Shown here in pieces: positions 47,353 to 57,700 of a DNA stretch of 64,000 nucleotides. Location of the stretch: NCBI RefSeq assembly GCF_028369105.1, contig NZ_JAQNDO010000001.1, forward strand, positions 2,163,711-2,227,710. The letters run 5' to 3'. Within the stretch, counting starts at the first letter, position 1; each line of letters opens with the position of its first letter. The notes under the pieces were generated by a model. That model did no database searches and was not told where the DNA came from. It worked only from the letters and a program-made list of their open reading frames with translations. Position numbers and translations under genes: made by a program. The stretch is from Polyangium mundeleinium (GTDB lineage: Bacteria; Myxococcota_A; Polyangia; Polyangiales; Polyangiaceae).

Positions 47353-48504
47353 TCAGGCGCCTTCGGTCACGCCGCTTCGTTCGCGCTCGGCGCGGCGCGC
47401 GCCTGCGAGCTGGCCACAGGCGCCGCCCACGTCGCGGCCTCGGGGCCTGCGGACGAGCGTCGTCACCCCGTGCGACGAGAGCCGCGCGACGAACGCGTCG
47501 AGCCGCTCGGGCGCGGGCGGCCGGAGCGCAGGATCGGGGCCCGGGTTGCACGGGATCACGTTCACGCGGCAGCGGATCCCGCGGACGTAGGCGGCGAGCA
47601 GATCGGCGTCCTCGGGCGCGTCGTTCCAGCGGTCGAAGAGCACGTACTCGAAGAGCACGCGGCGGCCTTGCGGGAGCGCGGCGAGGATCGCGTCGCGCAG
47701 CGCGGCGAGCGGGAAGCGCGCGTTGATGGGCATGATCGCGCGGCGGCGCTCGTCGTCCGGCGCGTTGAGGCTCACGGCGAGCTCGGCGCGCGCGCCCGCG
47801 AAAAACGCGGGCAGCTTGTCGGCGACGCCGACGGTGCTCACGGTGACGCGCGAGGGCGCGAAGGCGAACGCGCGATCGTCGGTGAGCAGGCGCACGGCGC
47901 GCATCACCTCGGGCAGGTTGTCGAAGGGCTCGCCCATGCCCATGAACACGAGGTTCGAGAGCGGCGGCGCCCCGCCGGCCTCGTTCCACAGCGCGCGGGC
48001 GAGCCGGACCTGGTCGATGATCTCGCCTGCGGCGAGCTGACGTTCGAGCCCGAGGCGGCCTGTCTCGCAGAAGGCGCAGGCGCGCGCGCAGCCGACCTGG
48101 CTCGAGATGCAGAGCGTGGTGCGGCCGGGGCCGGGGATGAGGACGGACTCGACGAGGGCGCCGTCGCGGGCGCGAAAGAGCAGCCGGATCGTGCCGTCCT
48201 CGGCCGGCGCGCGCTCGTGCAGCGTGAGTGCGGGCGCGGGGTCGAGCGCGGCGAGCGCCTCGTGGGCCCAGGCGCCGATGCCGAGGCCGGCGAAGACCGC
48301 GGGTCCCCAGGGCACCTCGGCGAGGTCGCGGAAGAACGCGTGACGGACGATCCGGGCGGCGGCCGAGCGGGCGGCCGAGGGGGCGCCGCCGGCTGCGACG
48401 AGGCGCTCGGCGAGCGAGCCAGCGTCGTGCGAGCCGAGGAGCGTATCCCCGCGCGCGGCGCGCGAGACGAGCGGGATCCCCCCGCGCTTGTCGAGAACGT
48501 CCAC
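47353..48504 (-). CDS. rlmN: RlmN-family radical SAM methyltransferase
   Basis: This 383-residue protein has the radical SAM cluster CARACAFC (CxxxCxxC), ISSQVGCARAC before it, VFMGMGEPFDN, STVGVADKLP, SLNAP and the C-terminal VRRPRGRDVGGACGQLAG, where the Cys is the one needed for resolution of the methyl-RNA adduct. RlmN methylates C2 of A2503 in 23S rRNA and A37 in some tRNAs. GTG 48504 with AGGAAG upstream is preferred over an ATG at 48594 that would add a Pro-rich segment. The kinase-receiver gene follows on the same strand after 150 bp. A second paralog elsewhere cannot be excluded, so the substrate is inferred. Confidence 0.9.
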   Translation of the reverse strand: MDVLDKRGGIPLVSRAARGDTLLGSHDAGSLAERLVAAGGAPSAARSAAARIVRHAFFRDLAEVPWGPAVFAGLGIGAWAHEALAALDPAPALTLHERAPAEDGTIRLLFRARDGALVESVLIPGPGRTTLCISSQVGCARACAFCETGRLGLERQLAAGEIIDQVRLARALWNEAGGAPPLSNLVFMGMGEPFDNLPEVMRAVRLLTDDRAFAFAPSRVTVSTVGVADKLPAFFAGARAELAVSLNAPDDERRRAIMPINARFPLAALRDAILAALPQGRRVLFEYVLFDRWNDAPEDADLLAAYVRGIRCRVNVIPCNPGPDPALRPPAPERLDAFVARLSSHGVTTLVRRPRGRDVGGACGQLAGARRAERERSGVTEGA

Positions 48505-48655
48505 GGGCTTCCTGTTACTACGGGGAAGGGCGGAGGGGCAGGGCGGGCGGAGGGGAAAGGCCGAGGGGGATGCGGGGGCCCCCAGGTTTTCCACAGGTGT
48601 GTGGAGAAGCTGGGTGGAAGTGGTGGGGAGGCGGGGGAGGGGGCGCGTCTGTTTT

Positions 48656-48685
48656 TTGGGGGGTGCTGGCCGACTTGCTTAGGGT
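48656..48685 (+). promoter_or_regulatory. Conserved promoter cassette of propeller lipoprotein copy 1
   Basis: TTGGGG (48656-48661) and TAGGGT (48680-48685) are 18 bp apart and 27 nt before the start codon. The following TGTCTCTCGGGGAAGCCGGAG, with the ribosome site GGAG, is the same in all three copies. Promoter function is inferred from conservation. Confidence 0.55.
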
Positions 48686-48712
48686 GTCTCTCGGGGAAGC
48701 CGGAGTACACGT

Positions 48713-51700
48713 ATGCAACTTTTAACGATGGGTCGCTTTTTGGGTTGGTTCGCCACGACGGTGTTGCTGTTGCCGCTCGCGGCGTGCAGCGATGAGACGG
48801 AGCCGGGGACGAGCGGGGGCGTCGCGTCGTCGAGCAGCGGGAGCAGTGGGGGGAACGGGAGCGGGGGCGCAAGCGCGAGCGGGTCCGGCGGCGGTGGCGG
48901 GAGCGGCGGAGATGCCGGAAGCGGAAGCGGCGGCGCGGGCGGGAGCGGCGGCGGCGGCGCGGGCGGAAGCGGCGGCGCGGGCGGAAGCGGCGGCGCGGGC
49001 GGAAGCGGCGGCGGCGGCGCGGGCGGAAGCGGCGGCGGCGGCGCGGGCGGAAGCGGCGGCGGCGGCGCGGGCGGAATGGCCGGCGCGGGTGGTGCCGGCG
49101 GAATGGCAGGTGCGGGCGGCGCGGGTGGTTCCGGCGGAATGGCGGGCGCGGGTGGCTCGGGCGGAGGCTCGATCCAGGAGCCCGTGGGGACGAGCCTGCT
49201 CGTGCAGGTCCTCGATACCCAAAACCAGCCAGTGCCCTCCGCGGTCGTCACCGCCCAAGACGGCACCCCGCGCCCGACCGACGGCGCGGGCTACATCCTC
49301 TTCGACAACCTCACGCCCGGTCGATTCTCCGCCCGCGTCGAGCGCTTCGGCTATGCGCCCGCGAGCGTCGTCGTCGCATTGCCCCCGGGCGCGCATGGCG
49401 GGGCGGAGGTGCACCTGTTTCCCCTTCCCCCGCCAATTCCCTTCGACGCGACCGCTGGCGCCGCGCTCGATCAAGGACCGGTGCACGTGACCATTCCCTC
49501 GGGGGCGATCGTCGATGACCTCGGCGAGCCGGTGACGGGGACGGTCGAGGCCACCATCGTGCCGCTGGATCCGAGCCAGGGACTCGCGAATGCCCCCGGG
49601 CCGCTCGAAGGGATCTCCGCCGGCAATGGCGCGACAGTCGGTCTCGAAAGCCTGTTCATGGCGGAGGTCACGCTTTGGCAGGGCAGCCAGAAAGTGCATC
49701 TCGCACCGGGGCAGCGGGCGACGCTGGAGCTGGTGCTGCCGGATGCGGTGGCGGCGAACGTGCAGGAGTGGGAATGGATCCCGGCGTGGTGGTTCGATCT
49801 CGACGCGGGGATCTGGCGCGAGGAGGGCGAGGGGGTGATCCAGGCCTCGGTCGCCGAGCCCGGGAAGATGGCGTGGGTGGCGGAGGTGAGGCATTTCTCC
49901 TGGTGGAATTGCGACAGGCCGTGGCAGGAAAAACATTGCTTCCTCGTGCCGGTGGTCTCGGTCGATGGGTCCGACGTGGCCTCCGGCATCTCCGTGAGCG
50001 CGTCGGGGATGAGCTACGCAGGCTGGTCGAGCCCGGCGCTGACGGACGCGAACGGGCTCGCGTGCGTGGACGTCATGCGGAACGGGACGGTAGAGCTCCA
50101 GATCGGTCCGGTGAGCACGCCGTTCGCGATGGTGACGGTCACCGGATCGGGGCCGGCCTCGGATTGTGGTGGCCATGGTGATGCGTGCACGATCCTGAGC
50201 CCGATCTCGCTGCCGCTCGGCTCCGTTTGCACGCCGGGAACGTGGCAGGATTGCGGGTACAGCGGCCCCGCGGGCACGGAAGGCGTGGGGATCTGCCAGG
50301 GAGGCAAAAAGTACTGCAACGGCAGCGGGACGGGCTGGACCGGCTGCAGCGAGGTACTGCCCCAGGCCGAAAACTGTAGCTCGCCGCTGGACGACGACTG
50401 TGATGGGCTCGTGAACGAGGAAGGGGACGACTGCGCATGCCAGCCGGGGGAGACGAAAACCTGCTATACGGGGCCCGCGGGCACGCTGGGCATTGGTCTA
50501 TGCACGGCGGGGACGCGAGGGTGCGTGAATGGGTTCTTCGGGCCGTGCCTCATGGAGGTGAAGCCGCAGCAGGAGAATTGCGCCACGCCAGAGGACGACA
50601 ATTGCGACGGGACGACCCAGTGCACGCTGTGGAGCATGGTGTTCTGGGGAGGAGGTCCCGATTGGGTCAGTGCGCTCGCGCTCGACAGCGCGGGCAACAT
50701 GCTGATGGCTGGTGCATTCGATGAATTTATAGACTTCGGCGGTGGGCCACTCGTCAACGCGGGGAACTCTGGCTCGGATATCTTCGTGGCCAAGCTGGAC
50801 ACGAGCGGGAACCATCTCTGGAGCAAACGCTTTGGAGACACCAATAACCAATACGCCAATACGGCTGCGATCGACAGTGCGGACAACGTCTTGCTTGCCG
50901 GGGATTTCAAAGGCGCCGTGGACTTCGGCGGCGGTCCCCTCCCAAGCGCGGGGAATTGGGACATCTTCGTCGCGAAGCTGGACACGAACGGGAACCATCT
51001 CTGGAGCAAACGCTTTGGAGATTCCAACGACCAGTTCGTCAGTGCGACGGCGACCGACAGCGCAGGCAACGTCTTGCTTGCCGGGGATTTCAATGGCACC
51101 GTGGACTTCGGCGGCGGACCCCTCACCGGCGCGGGGGGCTGGAACACGTACGTCGCGAAGCTGGACGCTGACGGCAACCACCTCTGGAGCAAGCACTTCG
51201 CGAACATCATCCCCGCCGGAATCGGGATTGACAGCACAGGCAATGTCCTGGTCACCGGAAACCTCTCGGGCACCGTGGACCTCGGCGGTGGGCCTCTCAC
51301 GAGCCTGGGATCCGACGACATCGTGGTGGCCAAGCTGGACGCCGATGGCAATCACGTCTGGAGCAAGCGTTTCGGGGATGTCAGTGAAGAGCGCGTCGGT
51401 GCGATGGCGATCGACAGCGCAGGCGACGTCTTGCTCACCGGGTATTTCGCTGGCGCCGTGGACTTCGGCGGCAACCCTTTGACGAGCGCGGGGAGTTGGG
51501 ACGTCTTCCTGGCGAAGCTCGACGGGAACGGCGACCACGTCTGGAGCAAACGATTCGGAGATCCTGCCAACCAGGAATCCGCTGCGATGGCCGTCGATGA
51601 CGCCGGCAACGTCCTCATCACGGGATACTTCCAGGGCACCGTGAACTTCGGCGGCATCACTCTCACCGCGAGAGACCCAGCGTTCTTCGACGAAGACACC

Positions 51701-51898
51701 TTCATGGTCGAGTTGGATGCGAGCGGGAACCATCTCTGGAGCCGACGCTTTGCGGGCAGACTGCACGAGATCACGCCCGCATTCGACGATGGCGGCAACC
51801 TCCTGCTCACCGGCTCCCTCTTGGAGGCCGTGGACCTCGGCACCGGCCAGCTCTGGACCACCGGCTACGATATTTTCCTCGCCAAGTTCACCCCCTGA
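48713..51898 (+). CDS. Propeller lipoprotein copy 1 (Ser/Gly linker, MopE-like, seven SBBP repeats)
   Basis: This 1,061-residue protein has a lipoprotein signal (TTVLLLPLAACSDE), a Ser/Gly/Ala linker (about 36-152), a carboxypeptidase-regulatory-like domain (about 155-235: LLVQVLDTQNQPVPSAVVTA), and a beta region with IPAWWFDLDAGIW. Two Cys-rich MopE-like segments follow (about 500-640: DDDCDGLVNEE, DDNCDGTTQC), the first kind known from a copper-binding surface protein. Then come seven repeats of the type DSAGNVLLAGDFNGTVDFGG...VAKLDADGNHLWSK (about 645-1058), likely one seven-bladed propeller. GGAG 7 nt upstream supports ATG 48713. Closely related to the products at 54756 and 57902. Surface adhesion or metal binding is inferred. 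Confidence 0.9.
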   Translation: MQLLTMGRFLGWFATTVLLLPLAACSDETEPGTSGGVASSSSGSSGGNGSGGASASGSGGGGGSGGDAGSGSGGAGGSGGGGAGGSGGAGGSGGAGGSGGGGAGGSGGGGAGGSGGGGAGGMAGAGGAGGMAGAGGAGGSGGMAGAGGSGGGSIQEPVGTSLLVQVLDTQNQPVPSAVVTAQDGTPRPTDGAGYILFDNLTPGRFSARVERFGYAPASVVVALPPGAHGGAEVHLFPLPPPIPFDATAGAALDQGPVHVTIPSGAIVDDLGEPVTGTVEATIVPLDPSQGLANAPGPLEGISAGNGATVGLESLFMAEVTLWQGSQKVHLAPGQRATLELVLPDAVAANVQEWEWIPAWWFDLDAGIWREEGEGVIQASVAEPGKMAWVAEVRHFSWWNCDRPWQEKHCFLVPVVSVDGSDVASGISVSASGMSYAGWSSPALTDANGLACVDVMRNGTVELQIGPVSTPFAMVTVTGSGPASDCGGHGDACTILSPISLPLGSVCTPGTWQDCGYSGPAGTEGVGICQGGKKYCNGSGTGWTGCSEVLPQAENCSSPLDDDCDGLVNEEGDDCACQPGETKTCYTGPAGTLGIGLCTAGTRGCVNGFFGPCLMEVKPQQENCATPEDDNCDGTTQCTLWSMVFWGGGPDWVSALALDSAGNMLMAGAFDEFIDFGGGPLVNAGNSGSDIFVAKLDTSGNHLWSKRFGDTNNQYANTAAIDSADNVLLAGDFKGAVDFGGGPLPSAGNWDIFVAKLDTNGNHLWSKRFGDSNDQFVSATATDSAGNVLLAGDFNGTVDFGGGPLTGAGGWNTYVAKLDADGNHLWSKHFANIIPAGIGIDSTGNVLVTGNLSGTVDLGGGPLTSLGSDDIVVAKLDADGNHVWSKRFGDVSEERVGAMAIDSAGDVLLTGYFAGAVDFGGNPLTSAGSWDVFLAKLDGNGDHVWSKRFGDPANQESAAMAVDDAGNVLITGYFQGTVNFGGITLTARDPAFFDEDTFMVELDASGNHLWSRRFAGRLHEITPAFDDGGNLLLTGSLLEAVDLGTGQLWTTGYDIFLAKFTP
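48822..49167 (+). repeat. Ser/Gly linker repeats, copy 1
   Basis: About 346 bp of short direct repeats (GGAAGCGGCGGCGCGGGC of 18 bp and a 24-bp version) code the Ser/Gly/Ala stalk. It is the longest of the three linkers, about 115 residues. Confidence 0.85.
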
Positions 51899-51899
51899 T

Positions 51900-51945
51900 C
51901 CCGCATCCTGAAGGCCCCTCGGGGGGCGAACCCCAGAGGGACCAG
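51900..51945. terminator. Hairpin between copy 1 and the GST gene
   Basis: Downstream of the stop, CCTCGGGG can pair with CCCC-A-GAGG around GGCGAA. There is no T run. It lies in the 69-bp convergent gap and could serve both transcripts. A shorter related hairpin follows copy 3 at about 60987. Confidence 0.35.
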
Positions 51946-51967
51946 GACGCCTGCGAGCGCCGCAGCC

Positions 51968-52585
51968 TCAGGCAATACCTTCCGCCGTGAGCGTCGCGCG
52001 GACGGCCGGGCGTTCGGAGAGCCGCTCCAGGTAGGAACCCAGCGCGCCCGGCAAATCGACCCGCAGCAGGTGCCGATACGTTCGCAGCGCGAAGTACGCG
52101 TACGCGTCGAGGACGGTGAACGCGTCGCCATGGAAGAACGGGCGATCGGCGAGCGCTTCGGCGAGCAGGCTGACGCGGCCCGCGAGGCGCTGCGCGGCCC
52201 AGCGCTTCGACTCCTCGCTCACATTGGGCATCAGGGTGAACGGTGCAAACCCCTTGTGCAGCTCGGTGGCAATGAATTGCAACCCTTCATCGAAGCGAAC
52301 GCGCACGAGATTGCCGCGCGGCGGGGCAAGCTTGGCCTCCGGCCAGGTGTCGGCGATGTAATTCAGCAAGACCGCTGTCTCGGTCAACAAGGCGCCGTCC
52401 GGAAGCAGCAGCGCGGGCACATAACTCTTGGGGTTCAAACGCGCGAAATCGTCGCCGTCCGCGGTCTTCTTGCTCCTCAAGTCGACGCGGACGAGCTCGA
52501 AGGTCGCGCCGGCCTCGCGTAGTGCGATGTGCGGCGCGAGCGAGCAGACCCCGGGCGTGTAGAAAAGCTTCGTGGGCTCGGTCAT
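51968..52585 (-). CDS. Glutathione S-transferase family protein
   Basis: This 205-residue protein has the N-terminal thioredoxin-like domain (KLFYTPGVCSLAPHIALREA, with the Ser/Cys active-site region), the cis-Pro block NPKSYVPALLL and DGALLTETAVLLNYIAD that binds the gamma-glutamyl group, then a helical C-terminal domain with FTVLDAYAYFALR. It resembles beta-class bacterial GSTs. It is divergent from a LysR gene 66 bp away, which is the likely regulator. Confidence 0.92.
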   Translation of the reverse strand: MTEPTKLFYTPGVCSLAPHIALREAGATFELVRVDLRSKKTADGDDFARLNPKSYVPALLLPDGALLTETAVLLNYIADTWPEAKLAPPRGNLVRVRFDEGLQFIATELHKGFAPFTLMPNVSEESKRWAAQRLAGRVSLLAEALADRPFFHGDAFTVLDAYAYFALRTYRHLLRVDLPGALGSYLERLSERPAVRATLTAEGIA

Positions 52586-52651
52586 GCCCGCAGTCTAGGC
52601 AGCCGCCGCAGCTTGAACAATGAAGGCAGGTTGATCAGTCTGTCCAGCGCC

Positions 52652-53596
52652 ATGAACAGCCGCCCCGACTTTGCCGCCATCGAAGCCTTCGCTCGTGTCG
52701 CCGAGACGGGCAGCTTCCGCGCCGCCGCCCTCGCTCTGTCCGCGCCGGTGTCGACCGTCAGCGTGCAGGTCGGTCGTCTCGAGCGTCGCCTCGGCGTCCG
52801 CCTGCTCGAGCGCACGACACGGCGCGTCCGCCTGACCGACGAGGGGCGTGTGTACCTCGAGAAGGTGCGCGCCGGGCTCGACGCGCTCGCCGAGGCGGAG
52901 CGCGGGGTGTCGTCACGCGATAGCGAAGTTCGCGGGCGCCTGCGGGTCGCCGCGCCGGTCGAGTTCGGGCAGGTGGTGTTCGGGCGTGTCCTCGGGCGTT
53001 ACGCGAAGGCGTACCCGGGCGTCGCTGTCGAGGTCGAGCTCGTCTCCGAGCGTGTCGATCCGGTGCGCGACGGCTTTGATGTCGTGCTGGAGGTCGAGCC
53101 GTGCGACAGCGCCTCGCTCGTGGCGCGCAAGCTCGGCGCGCCCTCGCGGCGCCGCCTCGTTGCCAGCGCGGACTACCTCGCGCGTCACGGCGTCCCCGCG
53201 CACCCGCGCGAATTGGCGCAGCATACGTGCCTGGTGATGGGCACCCGGCGCGAGACGGCGACGTGGCGTTTCTCCCGCGGCGGCACGAAGCTTTCGATCG
53301 TGCACCGCCACGCGACCGCGAATAGCTGGGCGCTCTTGCGTGACCTCACCGTCGCCGGCTGCGGGATCTGCTGCCTGCCGGACTACCTGGCCACGCCCGT
53401 GATTTCCGAGGGGAAGGTCGAGGAGGTGCTCGGGGCGTACGTGATGCCCGCGGAGCAAATGTACGCGGTGTATCCCCGCAGCCAGCACGTGCCCGCGCGC
53501 CTGAGCACGTTCGTCGCGGCGCTGCGCGACTTCCTCGAGGTGTGGCCTGGTTGCCTGCCCAAGCCGCCTCCGCGGACGTCCGCGGGGGGCGCGTGA
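52652..53596 (+). CDS. LysR-family transcriptional regulator
   Basis: This 314-residue protein has a helix-turn-helix (about 5-65: FARVAETGSFRAAALALSAP, VSTVSVQVGRLERRLGVRLL) and a substrate-binding domain (about 92-300: GRLRVAAPVEFGQVVFGRVL, ITVAGCGICCLPDY-like block). The ligand is unknown. It is divergent from the GST gene, the usual arrangement for LysR control of the neighbour. ATG 52652 gives the correct N-terminus for the family; the frame extends upstream to 52529 through the GST promoter but is not conserved-looking. Confidence 0.93.
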   Translation: MNSRPDFAAIEAFARVAETGSFRAAALALSAPVSTVSVQVGRLERRLGVRLLERTTRRVRLTDEGRVYLEKVRAGLDALAEAERGVSSRDSEVRGRLRVAAPVEFGQVVFGRVLGRYAKAYPGVAVEVELVSERVDPVRDGFDVVLEVEPCDSASLVARKLGAPSRRRLVASADYLARHGVPAHPRELAQHTCLVMGTRRETATWRFSRGGTKLSIVHRHATANSWALLRDLTVAGCGICCLPDYLATPVISEGKVEEVLGAYVMPAEQMYAVYPRSQHVPARLSTFVAALRDFLEVWPGCLPKPPPRTSAGGA

Positions 53597-53623
53597 ACGC
53601 CCCCCGCTGGACGTAACGAGCCG

Positions 53624-54301
53624 TTATGCGGTGGGGGCCGCCTTCTTCGCAAGCTTTGCCGTGGGGCGGTCAGGGATGACGGCGTGGATCTCCGCCTCGC
53701 TGAATCCCTCGATCTTGTAAAGCCTCTTCAAATTCGAGAGCTCCGCGTGCACGACGCGGGCGAGCGAGGTGCGCACGCGCCCCAGCACCTTGACCTGCGC
53801 CGCGGGCTTGCGGGCGACCTCCACGGCGGCGCGCAAGGCCTCGCTCTCCACCATGATCTCGGCGGCGGTGCTCGTCGCGGTCGCCGGGGAGAGCTTCGGG
53901 TGAATGCCCGATTGCAGGAGCTGCACGAGGATCTCCATGCGCTCGGGCTGCTCGTGGGTGTCGCCCTCGGCGTAGGAGGCGATGCCGTCGGGGAAGATCA
54001 CGGCGAGGGCCGCATCGTAGGCGGGTCGCCCGATCTCGTTCCACACGATGTCGTAGACCTTGCCGATGGTCTTGTCGGCCTTGTCGTTGCGGGCGTCGAT
54101 ATGGGCGCGCAGCGGGGCGAGTGTGGTTTCGGCGGCCTTGCGCTGGGCCTCGATACCCGCGTGCAGGGCGAGCGCCGCGCCGAGGCGCACCTCGGCGAGC
54201 TCGCGCCAGCGGCCTCCACGGGCCTTGGCCTGGGTCAGGGTCGTCTGGGCGTCGGCGATGATGTCGTCGGCCGCCGCGTTCTTGCGAATGATCTCTCCCA
54301 T
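53624..54301 (-). CDS. Helical hypothetical protein
   Basis: This 225-residue, largely helical and Ala/Lys-rich protein has no signal peptide or membrane segment. Visible blocks are AAADDIIADAQTTLTQAKAR, a middle with YDIVWNEIGRPAYDAALAVI and FPDGIASYAEGDT, and a C-terminal part LSNLKRLYKIEGFSEAEIHA. AGAGG about 8 nt upstream suits ATG 54301. Convergent with the LysR gene (27 bp). I do not recognise the family. Confidence 0.72.
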   Translation of the reverse strand: MGEIIRKNAAADDIIADAQTTLTQAKARGGRWRELAEVRLGAALALHAGIEAQRKAAETTLAPLRAHIDARNDKADKTIGKVYDIVWNEIGRPAYDAALAVIFPDGIASYAEGDTHEQPERMEILVQLLQSGIHPKLSPATATSTAAEIMVESEALRAAVEVARKPAAQVKVLGRVRTSLARVVHAELSNLKRLYKIEGFSEAEIHAVIPDRPTAKLAKKAAPTA

Positions 54302-54698
54302 GGGAATACCTCTCGAAAGGGTGGGTGGGCTGGTTACCGCGGCGTCAGACGGAGCAGAGAAGGGACGAATTGGGGCGGCGGGCGGCCAAATCGTGCTTTC
54401 GTGAGCGCGCGCGGGGTCCTGCGGCGCCAAAGGATGGGGGACGGCCTCGCGGAGCGGGACTTGCGGCGCCGCAGGTCGGCGTTCCCGCGGTGGGATCGGC
54501 GATCTGCGGCGTCGTGGATCGGGTGCGGGTGAGCGCGGAGCGAGACCTCGGGCGCCGCAGGCGGGAGGACGCGCCCGGGGCTCGGCGGCTCACGGCGCCC
54601 GAGATCCGTGGGCGCGCGGCCGCGGGCCGGGTCGTGGCGGAGCAGGAGGTGGTTTGCGGGGAGCGGGCGCAATCTTGCGGGGGTGCCGCGTCTGTTTC
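54302..54698. other. Intergenic region without a supported gene
   Basis: This gap of about 400 bp lies between the divergent helical protein gene and propeller copy 2. The frames open across it are Arg/Pro/Ala-rich and look like noise. Several copies of TGCGGCGCC and GGCGCCGCAG occur (about 54419, 54460, 54549), as short direct and inverted repeats. Nothing else is seen. Confidence 0.6.
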
Positions 54699-54728
54699 TT
54701 GGGCCGAGCCGTCCGAATTGCATAGGGT
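54699..54728 (+). promoter_or_regulatory. Conserved promoter cassette of propeller lipoprotein copy 2
   Basis: TTGGGC (54699-54704) and TAGGGT (54723-54728) are 18 bp apart and 27 nt before the ATG, exactly as in the other two copies. The spacer differs at several positions while the hexamers and the downstream leader are kept. Confidence 0.55.
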
Positions 54729-54755
54729 GTCTCTCGGGGAAGCCGGAGTCTACGT

Positions 54756-57700
54756 ATGCAATTTTTAACGATGGGTCGCTTTTTCAGTTGTCTCGCCACG
54801 ACCGTGTTGCTGTTGCCGCTCGCGGCGTGCAGCGAGGAGCCGGAACCGGGGACGAGCGGGAACGTCGCGTCGTCGAGCAGCGGAAGCAGTGGGGGGAACG
54901 AGAGCGGGGGCGCAAGCGCGAGCGGCTCCGGCGGCGATGGTGGAAGCGGCGGAAGCGGCGGAGATGCCGGAAGCGGGAGCGGCGGCGCGGGCGGGAGCGG
55001 GGGCGCAAGCGCGAGCGGCTCCGGCGGCGGGGGCGGAAGCGGTGGAGGTGCCGGCAGCGGCGGGAGCGGCGGCGCGGGTGGTTCCGGCGGAATGGCAGGC
55101 GCGGGCGGCTCGGGCGGAGGCTCGATCCAGGAGCCCGTGGGCACGAGCCTGCTCGTGCAGGTCCTCGATACCCAGAACCAGCCGGTTCCCTCCGCGGTCG
55201 TCACTTCCCAGGGTGGCACGCCGCGCCCGACCGACGGCGCGGGCTATATCCTCTACGACAACCTCACACCCGGTCGATTCTCCGCCCGCGTCGAGCGCTT
55301 CGGGTATGCACCGGCGAGCGTGGTCGTCGAATTGCCCCAGGGTGCGCATGGGGGGGCGGAGGTGCACCTGTTTCCCCTTCCGCCGCGGATTCCCTTCGAC
55401 GCGACGGCCGGCGCCGCGCTCGATCAGGGACCGGCGCACGTGACCATTCCCTCGGGGGCGATCGTCAATGAGTTCGGCGAGCCGGTGACGGGGACGGTCG
55501 AGGCGACCATCGTGCCGCTGGATCCGAGTCAGGGCCTCGCGAATGCCCCCGGCCCGCTGGAAGGGATCTCCGCCGGCAATGGCGCGACGGTTGGCCTCGA
55601 AAGCGTGTTCATGGCGGAGGTGACGCTGTGGCAGGGCAGCCAGAAGGTGAATCTCGCACCGGGGAAGCGGGCGACGCTGGAGCTGGTGCTGCCGGATGCG
55701 GTGGCGGCGAAGGTGCAGGAGGGGGAGGGGATCCCGGCGTGGTGGTTCGATCTGGACGCGGGTATCTGGCGCGAAGAGGGCGCGGGGATGATCCAGAGCT
55801 CGGTGGCTGAGCCTGGGAAGATGGCGTGGGTGGCGGAGGTGGGGCATTTCTCGTGGTGGAATTGCGACAGGCCGTGGACGGACAAACATTGCTTCCTCGT
55901 GCCGGTGGTCTCGACCGATGGGTCCGACACGCCATCCGGCGCGTCGGTGAGCGCGTCGGGGGTGAGCTACGCGGGCGGGTCGTCCGCGGTGCTGACGGAC
56001 GCGAACGGGCTCGCGTGCGTGGACGTCATGCTGAACGGGACGGCGCAGATTCAGGTCGGTCCGACGACCGCGCCGTTCGCGACGGTGACGGTCACCGGGT
56101 CGGGGCCAGCCTCGGATTGCCGGGGCAATGGCGCTGCGTGCACCCTGCTGAGCCCGGTGTTGCTGCCGCTGGGCTCGGTGTGCACGCCGGGAACGTGGCA
56201 GAATTGCGGGTACAGCGGCCCCGCGGGTACGGAAGACGTGGGGATTTGCCAGGGAGCGAAGAATTACTGCAACGGCAGCGGGACGGGCTGGACCGGCTGC
56301 GCCGGCGAGGTGCTGCCCGAGGCCGAGCATTGCAAGTCGCTACAGGACGACGACTGTGATGGGCTCGTGAACGAGGAAGGCGAAAGCTGCGCGTGCCAGC
56401 CAGGGGATTCGAATTCCTGCTATACCGGGCCCGTGGGCACGCTGGGCATCGGAAGTTGCACAGCGGGGACGCGAGCATGCGTCAATGGGTTCTTCGGGCC
56501 GTGCCAGATGGAGGTGAAGCCGCAGCAGGAGAGTTGCGCCACGCCGGAGGACGATGACTGCGACGGGACGACCCAATGCACGTTGTGGAGCAAGGCGTTC
56601 GCGGGAGGAGGTTACGACGAGGTTCGTGGGCTCGCGCTCGACAGCGTGGGCAACGTGCTGCTCACGGGCGGATTCAATGGATCCCTGGACTTCGGCGGCG
56701 GACCCCTCACCAGCGCGGGGGGCATGGACATCTACGTCGCGAAGCTGGACGTGAACGGTGACCATCTCTGGAGCAAACGCTTCGGGAATGTACTGTATCA
56801 AAACGGCACGACAACTGCGACCGATAGCGCGAACAATGTCTTGCTGACCGGGGTTTTTCAAGGCGCCATGGATTTGGGCGGCGGACCCCTCACCAGCGCG
56901 GGAGACGTGGACATCTACCTGGCGAAGCTGGACGCGAACGGGAATCATCTCTGGAGCAAACGCTTTGGAGATTCCGAGGCTCAGTCTGCCATTGCGACAG
57001 CCACCGACAGCGCAGGCAACGTCTTCCTTACCGGAGTGGTCATGGGTCTCGTGGACTTCGGCGGGGGGCCTATCGAGAACACGGATAACTTCGTGGCCAA
57101 GCTGGACGCGGACGGCAACCACCTCTGGAGCACGAGCCTCGGGACTACAGATGCCTTGGGCGCCACCAAGTTCGGGATTGACAACGCAGGCAATGTCCTG
57201 GTCGCTGGAATCCTCGAAGGTGGCGCCCTCGAGGTGATAAAGCTGGACGCCGATGGCAACCACGTCTGGGGCAAGGTTTTTGTGTCTGAATCCCAGCACG
57301 TCATGGGGATAGCGATCGACAGCGCAGGCGACGTCCTGATCACCGGGGAGTTCCACGGCACCGTGGACTTCGGCAGCGGACCCCTCACGAGTGCGGGGGG
57401 CGTGGACATCTACCTGGCGAAGCTGGACGCGAACGGCAATCATGTCTGGAGCAAACGCTTCGGAGATCCCGACGACCAGTATCCCTCTAGGATCGCGGTC
57501 GATGGCGCCGGCAACGTCCTCCTCGTGGGATCCTTCCAGGGCACGGTGAATTTCGGCGGCATGACTTTCACCATGGTGGGCACAGAGAACGCTCTTGTAG
57601 ACACCTTCGTGGCAAAGCTGGATGCGAGCGGGAACCATCTCTGGAGCCGGCGCTTTGTAGGCAAAATGGAAGGAATCGCGCCCGCGGTCGACGGCAACGG

